Below are positions 4,885 through 12,131 of a stretch of DNA of 13,077 bases, piece by piece (the first letter of the stretch is position 1; every line of letters starts with the position of its first letter). Position numbers and translations under genes: made by a program. Under the pieces are notes generated by a model, which did no database searches, had not been told where the DNA came from, and saw only the letters and a list, made by a program, of their open reading frames with translations. Origin of the DNA: CBDULX01 sp965368175 (lineage in GTDB: Bacteria > Pseudomonadota > Gammaproteobacteria > SZUA-229); the NCBI GenBank assembly GCA_965368175.1, contig CBDULX010000082.1:1-13077 (forward strand), given 5' to 3'.

Positions 4885-7542
4885 TCAGGACTTGCACTCT
4901 ACCAACAATGCCTGAAGTTCTGGAATACAGGATCCACAGTTGGTTCCAGCCTGTAACAGCTCACCCAAACCTTCCACCGTATTCACTCCCTTCTCCTGAA
5001 TAGTTTTGATCAGGGTATTGCGACCAACGCCAAAACAGGCGCAGATTGCAGCGCCGGCATCTTCAGTGGTATCACCGGGACGTCCGGATAACAGAAACGC
5101 TTTATCCTGCTGACTAAGTATTTCCTTATCGAACAAGGCCATGAGCCAGTCGCGATTAGGTAACACATGGTCGGGACCAATAAATACACAACTTTCCAGA
5201 TGATCACCAACCAGTCTGGCGGCTCGGTACTGTTTTCTGGCGGAGTCGAAATATTCCATCCAGGCCACATCTTTATCATGTGCACAAAGCATTTGCCGAG
5301 CATGTTCCGCCCAGCTGCCTGGTATATCATTGCCTGCGATTTCATAGCGCCAGAGACCATATCCTTTACTCAGATTCCAGTAATCCTGTGAGGCCATCTC
5401 AAATCGTCTGCGCGATAATAAAAAACCATACCAGGCTGCCTGATAAGGCACTATATTCACCGGTGTATGTTTGAACTCAGGCTGACCGGAAACAGGATCC
5501 CGATCAGGATTAACCAGTGCACTGGAACGGGCATTACCCGCATAACGATCATTCCAGTGCATGGGCATGAACACCATTCCTTGCAGCACATCTTCAGTCA
5601 CCCGGCCTCGGACTACGGCTTCTCCCCAACGGCTACTGAGTTTAACCAGCTGGCCATTCTCAATCGAAAACCTTATTGCATCTGCAGGGTGAATTTCAAC
5701 AAATGCTTCGGGCTCATGGAACGACAAACGGGGAGATTTTCCAGTACGTGTCATGGTGTGCCACTGGTCTCTCAAACGACCGGTATTCAACACCAGCGGA
5801 TATTTGTTATCCGGTGCATTAGCTGGAGTCCGTGGTGAAACAGAAACAATTCGAGCCTTACCGTTTGGAGTGAAAAAGTGACCATCTTCAAACATGCGCT
5901 CGGTGCCTGCAGGCCTGTTAAAGGTTATCGGCCATTGTAAGGGCAAAAACTGATCGTAGGCCCTGGCATCCATTTCCGCCAAAGCAGAAATATCTAAATC
6001 ACGACTGCCGTTATTATCCTTACCGGTAAGGGCGGCATATTCCTGAAAAATTTCTCCTGGTGATTGATAGCTGAATTCATTCTTAAAACCCATTTTCTGT
6101 GCCACCCGAGAAATAATCCACCAGTCCGGTTTAGCTTCACCGGGCGCATCCACAAATGCACGCTGGCGAGATAATCGCCGTTCTGAACTGGTGACCATAC
6201 CATCTTTTTCACCCCAGGTGGACGCAGGCAGCACAACATGGGCATAGGCTGTAGTATCGGTATGTTCCATGCAATCAGACACCACCAGAAACTTGCATTT
6301 TTCCAGTGCCTGGCGCACTCGATTGTTGTTCGGCATACTCACCGCCGGGTTGGTGCCAATCACCCACAATGCCTTGATTTTATCATCCAGTATTGCGTCA
6401 AATAACTCGACCGCCTTATAGCCTTCCTTATCGGCGATGGTCGGTGATTGCCAGTGTTGCTGCACCAGTTTCCGGTGCTGTGGATTATCCAGCTCCATAT
6501 GAGCTGTCAACTGGTTAGCCAGCCCACCCACTTCCCGGCCACCCATGGCATTGGGTTGCCCGGTAATGGAAAATGGCCCCATACCCGGTCTTCCGATACG
6601 ACCACTTAACAGATGGCAATTGATGATGCTGTTGACCTTATCAGTGCCGGAACTGGACTGGTTGATGCCCTGGGAAAATAATGTAACGACCTTTTCCTTG
6701 CGGGCAAACAGGGCATAAAAATGCTCAACCTGCTTTATATCCAGCCCACAGACATCCGCAACCTGTTCGACAGAAGCCGAAGACTCGTAGGCTGCCTCCA
6801 GAGCCGATTCCAGCCCTTCGGTACAATTATCGACAAACAGTTTATTGATTTCTCCCCTGTCATTGAGATACACCAGTAAGCCATTAAATAACACTCCATC
6901 CATTCCGGATTTGATGGGCAGGTGTAAATCGGCAATTTCGCAACTAGACGTACGACGGGGATCGATCACTACGATGTCCAGGCCGGGATTGGCCAGTTTG
7001 GCCTGCTTGATGCGCTGATAGATCACCGGATGGCACCAGGCGGTATTGGAACCGGTAATTACGATCAGATTAGTGCGTTCAAGATCTTCATAACTACAGG
7101 GCACGGTATCTGTACCAAATGCCCGTTTATAGCCCGCCACCGCCGACGACATACAGAGTCGAGAATTGGTATCAATGTTTGCGCTACCGATGAAGCCTTT
7201 CATCAGCTTGTTCGCCACATAGTAGTCTTCCGTCAATAACTGACCAGACACATAAAAAGCCACCGCATCTGGGCCATGTTTATCCACTACCCGTCGGAAA
7301 CTATCCGCCACAATGTCTATTGCAAAGTCCCAGTCTGCCGGCGCACCATTGACTGATGGGGACAGTAAACGTCCCTCATGAGATAGAGTTTCTGCCAGGG
7401 CTGCACCCTTTGAGCACAAACGCCCCATATTGGACGGATGATCAGGATCGCCTTTTACATCAAACCCGTCCTTTGTCTTTTGTACCAGTACACCACAGCC
7501 TACCCCACAATAAGGGCAGGTTGTTTGAGTGACATCTGACAT
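4885..7542 (-). CDS. nasA: Assimilatory nitrate reductase catalytic subunit
   Basis: An 885-residue molybdopterin oxidoreductase that reduces nitrate to nitrite in the cytoplasm. The N-terminal [4Fe-4S] site is C9-x2-C12-x3-C16-x26-C43. C130 (SRLCMSSAV) is at the position of the molybdenum-ligating cysteine in NapA/NasA-type enzymes. Long molybdopterin domains follow, with the usual C-terminal dinucleotide-binding region (NTGRLRDQWHTMTRTG). The last ~55 residues form a BFD-like [2Fe-2S] domain with C834-x-C836 and C869-x2-C872, as in Klebsiella-type NasA. No Tat signal is present, which argues for assimilatory rather than periplasmic NapA function. ATG 7542 is preceded by a TGGAG motif about 10 bp upstream. 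It heads a minus-strand operon with a methyltransferase and an HPP-family protein. No nitrite reductase, NasB-type electron donor or nitrate ABC transporter is in the window, so these must be elsewhere. Confidence 0.95.
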   Translation of the reverse strand: MSDVTQTTCPYCGVGCGVLVQKTKDGFDVKGDPDHPSNMGRLCSKGAALAETLSHEGRLLSPSVNGAPADWDFAIDIVADSFRRVVDKHGPDAVAFYVSGQLLTEDYYVANKLMKGFIGSANIDTNSRLCMSSAVAGYKRAFGTDTVPCSYEDLERTNLIVITGSNTAWCHPVIYQRIKQAKLANPGLDIVVIDPRRTSSCEIADLHLPIKSGMDGVLFNGLLVYLNDRGEINKLFVDNCTEGLESALEAAYESSASVEQVADVCGLDIKQVEHFYALFARKEKVVTLFSQGINQSSSGTDKVNSIINCHLLSGRIGRPGMGPFSITGQPNAMGGREVGGLANQLTAHMELDNPQHRKLVQQHWQSPTIADKEGYKAVELFDAILDDKIKALWVIGTNPAVSMPNNNRVRQALEKCKFLVVSDCMEHTDTTAYAHVVLPASTWGEKDGMVTSSERRLSRQRAFVDAPGEAKPDWWIISRVAQKMGFKNEFSYQSPGEIFQEYAALTGKDNNGSRDLDISALAEMDARAYDQFLPLQWPITFNRPAGTERMFEDGHFFTPNGKARIVSVSPRTPANAPDNKYPLVLNTGRLRDQWHTMTRTGKSPRLSFHEPEAFVEIHPADAIRFSIENGQLVKLSSRWGEAVVRGRVTEDVLQGMVFMPMHWNDRYAGNARSSALVNPDRDPVSGQPEFKHTPVNIVPYQAAWYGFLLSRRRFEMASQDYWNLSKGYGLWRYEIAGNDIPGSWAEHARQMLCAHDKDVAWMEYFDSARKQYRAARLVGDHLESCVFIGPDHVLPNRDWLMALFDKEILSQQDKAFLLSGRPGDTTEDAGAAICACFGVGRNTLIKTIQEKGVNTVEGLGELLQAGTNCGSCIPELQALLVECKS

Positions 7543-7945
7543 ATATCAGATACTCCAGCTGAAATTATCAAAATTAATAGCCGCTAATATAGCAATATAT
7601 ATGCCAGATGCCTATTTCCCTTTTTTCACTTCACTCAGAACCATAAACAAAAAATTTCCTGATCGATGATTTAGATCAAGGTTAGTCAATGAGCCTTAAA
7701 GCAGGATAGTAAATGTAAAATATAAAGATTTGGGATGGTTTTCTAATCTATGGCTGATTATTCTGTCCATAGTTATAAACAAAATATATACCCAGAGCAA
7801 TTTCCCTGCTGGTTATAAATTTTTTCGATTATGCATGAAATGAAAAAAGTATTTAGATAGTAAATAGAAGTAATAACTAATACACAGGAGTACATATCTT
7901 ATTTAACATCCCATCAAACCAATATACCTACAGGAGCATCAAGTT
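7543..7945. other. Divergent promoter region between nasA and the host-attachment gene
   Basis: These 403 AT-rich bases separate nasA (leftward) from the gene at 7946 (rightward). The region holds the FNR-type box listed separately and two CAGGAG motifs at 7885-7890 and 7931-7936; the second is the ribosome binding site of the 7946 gene, while the first has no start codon behind it. An open frame of 22 codons from ATG 7750 lacks a ribosome binding site at normal spacing. Core promoters for either side are not clear enough to place. Confidence 0.5.
7666..7679. promoter_or_regulatory. FNR/Anr/Dnr-type binding site
   Basis: ATGATTTAGATCAA matches the FNR-family consensus TTGAT-N4-ATCAA at 9 of 10 defined positions (first base A instead of T). 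It lies 124 bp upstream of the nasA start and 267 bp upstream of the 7946 gene. Rightward, GATAGT at 7705-7710 is a possible -10 roughly where a class II FNR promoter would need it; leftward I see no good -10. This suggests oxygen- or NO-responsive control, more probably of the rightward gene, unless a nasA promoter uses it as a distal or repressing site. Confidence 0.5.
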
Positions 7946-8383
7946 ATGCCAAAAACATGGGTTGTAGTTGCTGAAAGCAGTCGCGCCAAAATATTCGAAC
8001 TCGACAATAAAAACACTCCACTTAAAGAACTCCAAGGTTTTGCACATACACCCTCCAGGGTCCATGAACAGGAATTAACCTCCGACTTACCAGGTAGAAC
8101 CCATGATCGCCAGGGCCACAGCAGTCATAAGATGGGATCCCACACATCTGTTAAAGATCACGAGAGCATGGAGTTTGCCCGTACCATTGGTGGACATCTG
8201 AACAATGCAGTGAATAAGGGCAAATGTAAAAAACTGATTATCATGTCTCCACCCAGTTTCCTGGGTCATTTAAGGAAACAACTGAGTACAGAAACCAATA
8301 AGCACATAGTATCTGAAATAGATAAGAATCTGGTCAGGCATAACACCAAAGACATTCAGGCACACCTGCCCTATCATTTCTAA
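7946..8383 (+). CDS. Host-attachment family protein (Host_attach, PF10116-like)
   Basis: A 145-residue soluble protein with the family pattern: N-terminal strand KTWVVVAESSRAKIFEL (residues 3-19), a polar, histidine-rich middle (about 45-75, with PGRTHDRQGHSSHKMG), and a C-terminal core with KLIIMSPPSFLGHLRKQL (about 95-112) and EIDKNLVRHNTKDIQAHLP. The family is named after an Agrobacterium protein reported as required for attachment to plant cells, and the fold resembles eRF1 domain 2-type proteins; most bacterial members have no proven attachment role, so the name should not be over-read. The ATG at 7946 has CAGGAG 9 bp upstream. It is monocistronic, ends in a strong terminator, and lies downstream of an FNR-type site with a long leader. 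Confidence 0.85.
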   Translation: MPKTWVVVAESSRAKIFELDNKNTPLKELQGFAHTPSRVHEQELTSDLPGRTHDRQGHSSHKMGSHTSVKDHESMEFARTIGGHLNNAVNKGKCKKLIIMSPPSFLGHLRKQLSTETNKHIVSEIDKNLVRHNTKDIQAHLPYHF

Positions 8384-8395
8384 AATTTAAACATT

Positions 8396-8424
8396 AAAAA
8401 ACCCGGACAGGTTCCGGGTTTTTT
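8396..8424 (+). terminator. Rho-independent terminator after the host-attachment gene
   Basis: A 12-bp perfect stem, aaaaaacccgga (8396-8407) with tccgggtttttt (8413-8424), has a 5-nt loop and its own T-run, starting 13 bp after the stop codon. The A- and T-flanks make it potentially bidirectional, although no gene approaches from the right. Confidence 0.93.
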
Positions 8425-8775
8425 AGTGAATTTTTTTAATCAGATTTCGCAGTTTATCCCACAGATAGCATCACATTTCTCAGCAAAAACGTTAGACCTG
8501 ACAATAAATAGCTTAGTGGAAACCACATACCTTTACATACTCTTTTGGGAGCAAGTCGAATTTGATAGCCCTGAATACAGAATGTGCAGAGTAGTCTATA
8601 ACCGATGCGCTACTTTATAAAAATGTAACTATTTACACCAATTCATAGCATCTTAATAGCAACCTGCTATATTAATGATACTGTATAATATGTATAGTCT
8701 GATATAAGACGATTTCAATAGCATTCAAGCCATGTTACTAAAAAATAAGCTTAGGTTTGTGGGGATTCTGAATAA
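8425..8775. other. Intergenic stretch; possible promoter of the PhnD-like gene
   Basis: No supportable gene; a GTG-started frame across 8426-8620 has no ribosome binding site and no protein-like signature. A perfect -10 hexamer TATAAT is at 8684-8689, but no good -35 lies 16-18 bp upstream, so the promoter is only a candidate. Its transcript would give the gene at 8776 a leader of roughly 80 bases. Confidence 0.35.
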
Positions 8776-9612
8776 ATGGCATGTAGATTTCTGGGTACAC
8801 GTATCATCTGGTTAATGTTGATATTATTAATCAGTAACAATGTATTAGCACAATCTCTGATTCTAAGCGCCGCCCCCCGCGAATCGGTGACAGAAGGCCA
8901 TAAATTATATGGACCGCTGGCAGATCACCTTGGGGAACTTCTAGGCGTTGAAGTTGAATACACTCATGCCAAACACTGGCTCAGATATCAGAGCGATATA
9001 AAAAAACGCAAATACGATTTTGTATTCGATGGCCCCCATCTCGCATCATGGAGAATAAAACACCTGAAGCACAAGCCTCTTGTCAAACTGCCAGGTACAC
9101 TGGGCTTTTATATAATAACCCTGGCTGACAATAAGAAGGTCAACACACCGGAAGACCTTGTATATAAAAGAGTATGCGCCATACCGCCTCCCAATCTTAC
9201 TTCTGTAATATTACTACAGCGCCTGAATGATCCGGTGAAGGAGCCTATTATTAATAGTATAAAGGGAGGAATGGACAAGATTTATAAGGCGCTGCTTGGT
9301 GGCGAATGTGAAGGCGCAGTAATACGTAATGTACTTTACGACAAAAAACTCACCGATGAAGAGCGGGCTAAAGTCAAAATCATTTATACAAGCCCCGAGT
9401 TACCCAACCAGGTACTTACCGTTTCTGATCGTGTATCTGAAGAAGATCAAAAGAAAATAATTGCCTCATTATTAACGGGTGACGGAATGAAAATCATGAC
9501 ACCAATTGCAAAACGCTTTGGAGGCGAGGATGTTACAAGCTTCGTAAAAGTAAGCCCATCAGAATACAACGGGTATTTTTCATTTCTCGAAGGTGTCGTG
9601 TTGGGCTGGTAA
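8776..9612 (+). CDS. Orphan PhnD-like periplasmic substrate-binding protein
   Basis: A 278-residue exported protein. Residues 1-25 form a signal peptide (basic start, hydrophobic IIWLMLILLI, cleavage after VLA-25). The mature part matches the phosphate/phosphonate-binding, PhnD-like group of type 2 periplasmic binding proteins: LILSAAPRES strand, YGPLADHLGELLGVEVEY (about 45-62), KKRKYDFVFDGPHLASWR (about 76-93), then NTPEDLVYKRVCAIPPPNL and GECEGAVIRNVLYD at the hinge and second lobe. No permease or ATPase gene is adjacent, so it is unlikely to be part of an ABC transporter encoded here; orphan members often serve as sensory input. The substrate is unknown. ATG 8776 has only a weak GGGGA 10 bp upstream. 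It ends 113 bp from a convergent TPR gene. Confidence 0.85.
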   Translation: MACRFLGTRIIWLMLILLISNNVLAQSLILSAAPRESVTEGHKLYGPLADHLGELLGVEVEYTHAKHWLRYQSDIKKRKYDFVFDGPHLASWRIKHLKHKPLVKLPGTLGFYIITLADNKKVNTPEDLVYKRVCAIPPPNLTSVILLQRLNDPVKEPIINSIKGGMDKIYKALLGGECEGAVIRNVLYDKKLTDEERAKVKIIYTSPELPNQVLTVSDRVSEEDQKKIIASLLTGDGMKIMTPIAKRFGGEDVTSFVKVSPSEYNGYFSFLEGVVLGW

Positions 9613-9624
9613 TATATTTACCAG
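9606..9624 (+). terminator. Hairpin over the stop codon of the PhnD-like gene
   Basis: ctggtaa (9606-9612, including the TAA stop) pairs perfectly with ttaccag (9618-9624) around a 5-nt loop. No T-tract follows, so it is a weak terminator or mRNA 3'-end stabiliser at best. Confidence 0.3.
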
Positions 9625-9725
9625 TACTTCAGCTAATGTCTGTCTAAGCCTGAAATACAATGCATCGATTAGCGTATTGATAGTTAATATTCACATTTGA
9701 TCTGCTTTTTATTTTTGATTATTTA

Positions 9726-10205
9726 TTAATGGATGTTCGGCTTACGAATGAATTTGCCAATCATTTCATTAAGAGGGTTTCTACGTTTCAGGACAGGAAT
9801 CGGAGAACGGCTTCTGTAACCTATTTTGTCTTTCAGCTCCAGCAAACCCTGATGAAATTTATCAACCAGTAATCCCTGATCCATTATCTCAACCGCTATT
9901 TTTCTATTGCCATTGAACAATTCAGCACGCGCCAGATTGAGATAAAGGTCGCCATCTTCAGGATCACCTTTCAGAGCATCACTGCAAAGTTCAATGCCAT
10001 CAGTATAACCATTAAGGACACGGCTGAACCCATAAAAAGACTGATATTTATATCGGTTAGGATCATTATTGTCTGCAGCTGAACAGGCTTGCTCAAAATA
10101 ACGTTCTGCAGCGGGAGTAGAACGTTCTTTGAGGTACTCCAGACCATCCATAAAATCACGGCTGCATGTATGGTAGTCTGAATAAATTGTCTTGAGATGA
10201 GTCAT
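9726..10205 (-). CDS. Tetratricopeptide-repeat protein
   Basis: A 159-residue soluble protein built mainly of helical TPR-like units: about 18-46 (GLEYLKERSTPAAERYFEQACSAAD), 52-80 (YQSFYGFSRVLNGYTDGIELCSDAL) and 86-116 (DLYLNLARAELFNGNRKIAVEIMDQGLLVD), followed by a basic tail with RSRSPIPVLKRRNPLNEMIGK. TPRs mediate protein-protein contacts; no catalytic residues are apparent. The proline- and arginine-rich tail ending in a conserved-looking NPLN segment may be a docking element. ATG 10205 is preceded by AGGA about 10 bp upstream. It is convergent with the PhnD-like gene and divergent from the HD-GYP gene, so its own partner is unclear. Confidence 0.8.
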   Translation of the reverse strand: MTHLKTIYSDYHTCSRDFMDGLEYLKERSTPAAERYFEQACSAADNNDPNRYKYQSFYGFSRVLNGYTDGIELCSDALKGDPEDGDLYLNLARAELFNGNRKIAVEIMDQGLLVDKFHQGLLELKDKIGYRSRSPIPVLKRRNPLNEMIGKFIRKPNIH

Positions 10206-10646
10206 GCGATTATTATCCTGATTATGAGTAAAACTACGGCTTCAATCAGCAAATACATAAGTATGTACATTTAAAGTATAACATCAGCATTCCGCTATTC
10301 CAGAGTTGATCTTTTTTCTTTAAAAAACAAAAAAATATCATAAGCCATTGAAATATATACATATTATAAATATACATCCCTGTTTATACATAAATCTCCA
10401 TATTCGGGAAATTTCCCCATTAACTGCAATTATATAAAATACCCTGCTTATATACAAAATAGCTACTCACACTTGGCTGTATAAAGTCCCTTATGCTGCA
10501 CTTATGCTGGACATCCAGTAGCTGACTATTTATTTACCATTTAATAATCAATAACTTATATAAATAATATTCTCTGCTATAGTTTATAGTTAGAAACAAT
10601 AATTAGTCACCATTTGCAATCACATACTAAGTTCGGTAACTATTTC
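10206..10646. other. AT-rich divergent region with short tandem repeat
   Basis: About 440 very AT-rich bases between the TPR gene and the HD-GYP gene, with no gene visible. CTTATGCTG occurs twice at 10490-10498 and 10501-10509, an 11-bp period, immediately followed by the palindrome ctgga-ca-tccag (10507-10518); this could be a protein-binding site. TATAGT at 10578-10583 is a possible -10 for the HD-GYP gene, without a convincing -35. Confidence 0.35.
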
Positions 10647-11909
10647 ATGCCTTTAAAGGAAATAAAAGTAAGCATTTCTGATCTCGAGCCAGGAATGTAT
10701 GTCTGTCGACTCGATCGACCCTGGAGCGAAACTTCGTATCTGTTACAGGGATTCCATATCAAATCACAGGATGATATCGACCGATTAAACGATTATTGTG
10801 AATATGTTTATGTTGACGTTGAGCTAAGTAAAATTTACGAAAAAATAATTCCATTTCCATCAAACACTAAAACCAGGACCAAAACTAAAATCAAGTCCAA
10901 TGCTAGTGAACAGGATAAGCAGTTCCTTACAAATATCAAACCAATCAGGTACCAGGACAAAACCAGCCGAAACCAAGAACTCAATTCTGCTAAAGATAAT
11001 CATATTATGCTGTCTCACACCATTGAAAATCTCATGGTCGATATAGCCAATAATAAAAAACTTGAATTACCATCATTAAAGAACGCTATTAATCCAATGG
11101 TTGACAGTATAATACGCAACCCGGATGCTTTTGCCTGGTTAACTCGAATAAAAACAAAAGATAATTACACTTATAATCACTCGGTAAGCTCAGCTGTATG
11201 GGCTGTAGCATTTGGTCGCCATTTAGGTTTACCCAAGAAAGACCTGCAATCACTGGCTATCGGTGCAATGCTGTTCGATGTTGGTAAAGTAAAGTTACCG
11301 GAAAAACTAATCAACAATAAAAACCGATTCAACCAATACGAATTCAAACTGGTCAAAAAGCATGTAGAATACAGCATAGAAATCGTCAAAGGTATCAAAG
11401 GTATCAATGACGATATTGTCGATATGGTGAGCACCCATCACGAACGCTACAATGGTAGTGGTTACCCACATGGACTAGCTGGCAACCAGATACCTCTGTT
11501 TGGTAAAATAGCCGGTATAGTGGATTGTTATGATGCAATTATTTCTGACCGCCCGTTTGCATCTCCCATATCCCCTCATGACGCCGTAAAAAAACTTTAT
11601 GAATGGCGGAATCTTGACTTTCAATCCGAGCTGGTAGAACAGTTTATACAGGTTGTTGGAATATACCCTGTAGGCACTATTGTTGAACTTAGTGATGGCA
11701 GGGTGGGTGTAATCATTTCTCAAAATCGAGTGTGGCGATTAAGACCTCAGATTATGATGTTACTTGATGAAAACAAAGAACCATTAATGGAATTCGTAAC
11801 CACTAACCTGTTCACAGAAACTGAAGATGCTTCAGGAAACGCTCTGGATATCCTGCGCAGCGTTGAACCTGGATTATATGGCATTGACCCTGAAGAGTTT
11901 TACCTATAA
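10647..11909 (+). CDS. DUF3391/HD-GYP domain protein with altered HD motif
   Basis: A 420-residue cytoplasmic protein. Residues ~1-130 are a DUF3391 domain (MPLKEIKVSISDLEPGMYVCRLDRPW, then YLLQGF). Residues ~170-340 are an HD-GYP domain, the family that degrades cyclic di-GMP: H178, H239, H264-H265 (STHHERYNGSGYP, GYP at 272-274), D293 and RPF after it are in place. The eponymous HD pair, however, reads F210-D211 (AMLFDVGK) instead of HD, so a metal ligand is missing and activity may be reduced, changed or lost. A C-terminal extension (VGTIVELSDGRVGVI, about 342-356) is typical of this architecture. The start is the ATG at 10647, because family members begin just before the LEPGMYV block; an in-frame TTG at 10614 is less likely. 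A second c-di-GMP gene follows, with the inverted-repeat element between. Confidence 0.88.
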   Translation: MPLKEIKVSISDLEPGMYVCRLDRPWSETSYLLQGFHIKSQDDIDRLNDYCEYVYVDVELSKIYEKIIPFPSNTKTRTKTKIKSNASEQDKQFLTNIKPIRYQDKTSRNQELNSAKDNHIMLSHTIENLMVDIANNKKLELPSLKNAINPMVDSIIRNPDAFAWLTRIKTKDNYTYNHSVSSAVWAVAFGRHLGLPKKDLQSLAIGAMLFDVGKVKLPEKLINNKNRFNQYEFKLVKKHVEYSIEIVKGIKGINDDIVDMVSTHHERYNGSGYPHGLAGNQIPLFGKIAGIVDCYDAIISDRPFASPISPHDAVKKLYEWRNLDFQSELVEQFIQVVGIYPVGTIVELSDGRVGVIISQNRVWRLRPQIMMLLDENKEPLMEFVTTNLFTETEDASGNALDILRSVEPGLYGIDPEEFYL

Positions 11910-11916
11910 GGACACC

Positions 11917-12129
11917 AGGGAGCCTCTGAATAAATCATGATTGCTAACTTACGGTTTAAAAACTCCAGCTTCCTCGTTGAGTCACCACTCCTGTGCATCC
12001 TTGCACCAGTGGCATTAGTACCTCCTGTACGTCATCTTACCAATAGCTCACTATTAGTTGCAATCCTCGTCTTAATTCTGAAGTCTTTAAACAGTAATAC
12101 CTTCAACCAGATTTACTCAGAGGCCCCCT
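11917..12129. mobile_element. 213-bp MITE-like element with paired terminal inverted repeats
   Basis: The ends, 11917-11936 (AGGGAGCCTCTGAATAAATC) and 12110-12129, are inverted repeats matching at 18 of 20 positions. After an identical 17-bp spacer on both sides, a second arm pair, 11954-11968 and 12078-12092, matches at 13 of 15. Such short, non-coding elements with terminal repeats are typical of MITEs mobilised by a transposase elsewhere; no clear target-site duplication is visible, so the copy is old or the ends are slightly misplaced. It begins 7 bp after the HD-GYP stop and ends 2 bp before the GGDEF/EAL start codon. The open frame across it on the plus strand is not a gene. The GCCTCnnnATAAATC motif at 245-259 loosely resembles its end. 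Confidence 0.65.
11917..12129 (-). ncRNA. Candidate CsrA/RsmA-binding RNA encoded on the minus strand of the element
   Basis: Read on the minus strand the element carries six GGA motifs in about 105 bases: GAGGAT, CAGGAG, AAGGAT, CAGGAG, GAGGAA and CTGGAG. Hairpins include GUGCA-AGGA-UGCAC (complement of 11993-12006) inside an outer CCACU/AGUGG stem (11985-11989/12008-12012), GUAC-AGGAG-GUAC (12018-12030), and a 7-bp stem at 12040-12057. GUGCAAGGAUGC matches the known CsrA SELEX consensus RUACARGGAUGU at 10 of 12 positions, one difference swapping an A-U pair for G-C. The outer arms pair without a break on this strand because all four mismatches become G.U. A GACUC/GAGUU stem followed by UUUUU (near 11957-11982) could be a weak terminator. 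No promoter could be placed. Confidence 0.45.
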
Positions 12130-12131
12130 AA

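Noticed and set aside
5010..6245. Long alternative frames inside nasA on both strands.
   Set aside because: Shadows of a well-conserved 885-residue gene with all cofactor motifs in its own frame.
7750..7818. A 22-codon frame in the nasA upstream region.
   Set aside because: No ribosome binding site at suitable spacing and too short for support without conservation data.
8426..8620. A 64-codon frame starting GTG right behind the terminator.
   Set aside because: The start overlaps the terminator flank, there is no Shine-Dalgarno, and the sequence has no family-like pattern.
11937..12131. A 64-codon plus-strand open frame between the HD-GYP and GGDEF/EAL genes.
   Set aside because: It lies almost wholly within the inverted-repeat element, has no ribosome binding site, and its translation mirrors the repeats.
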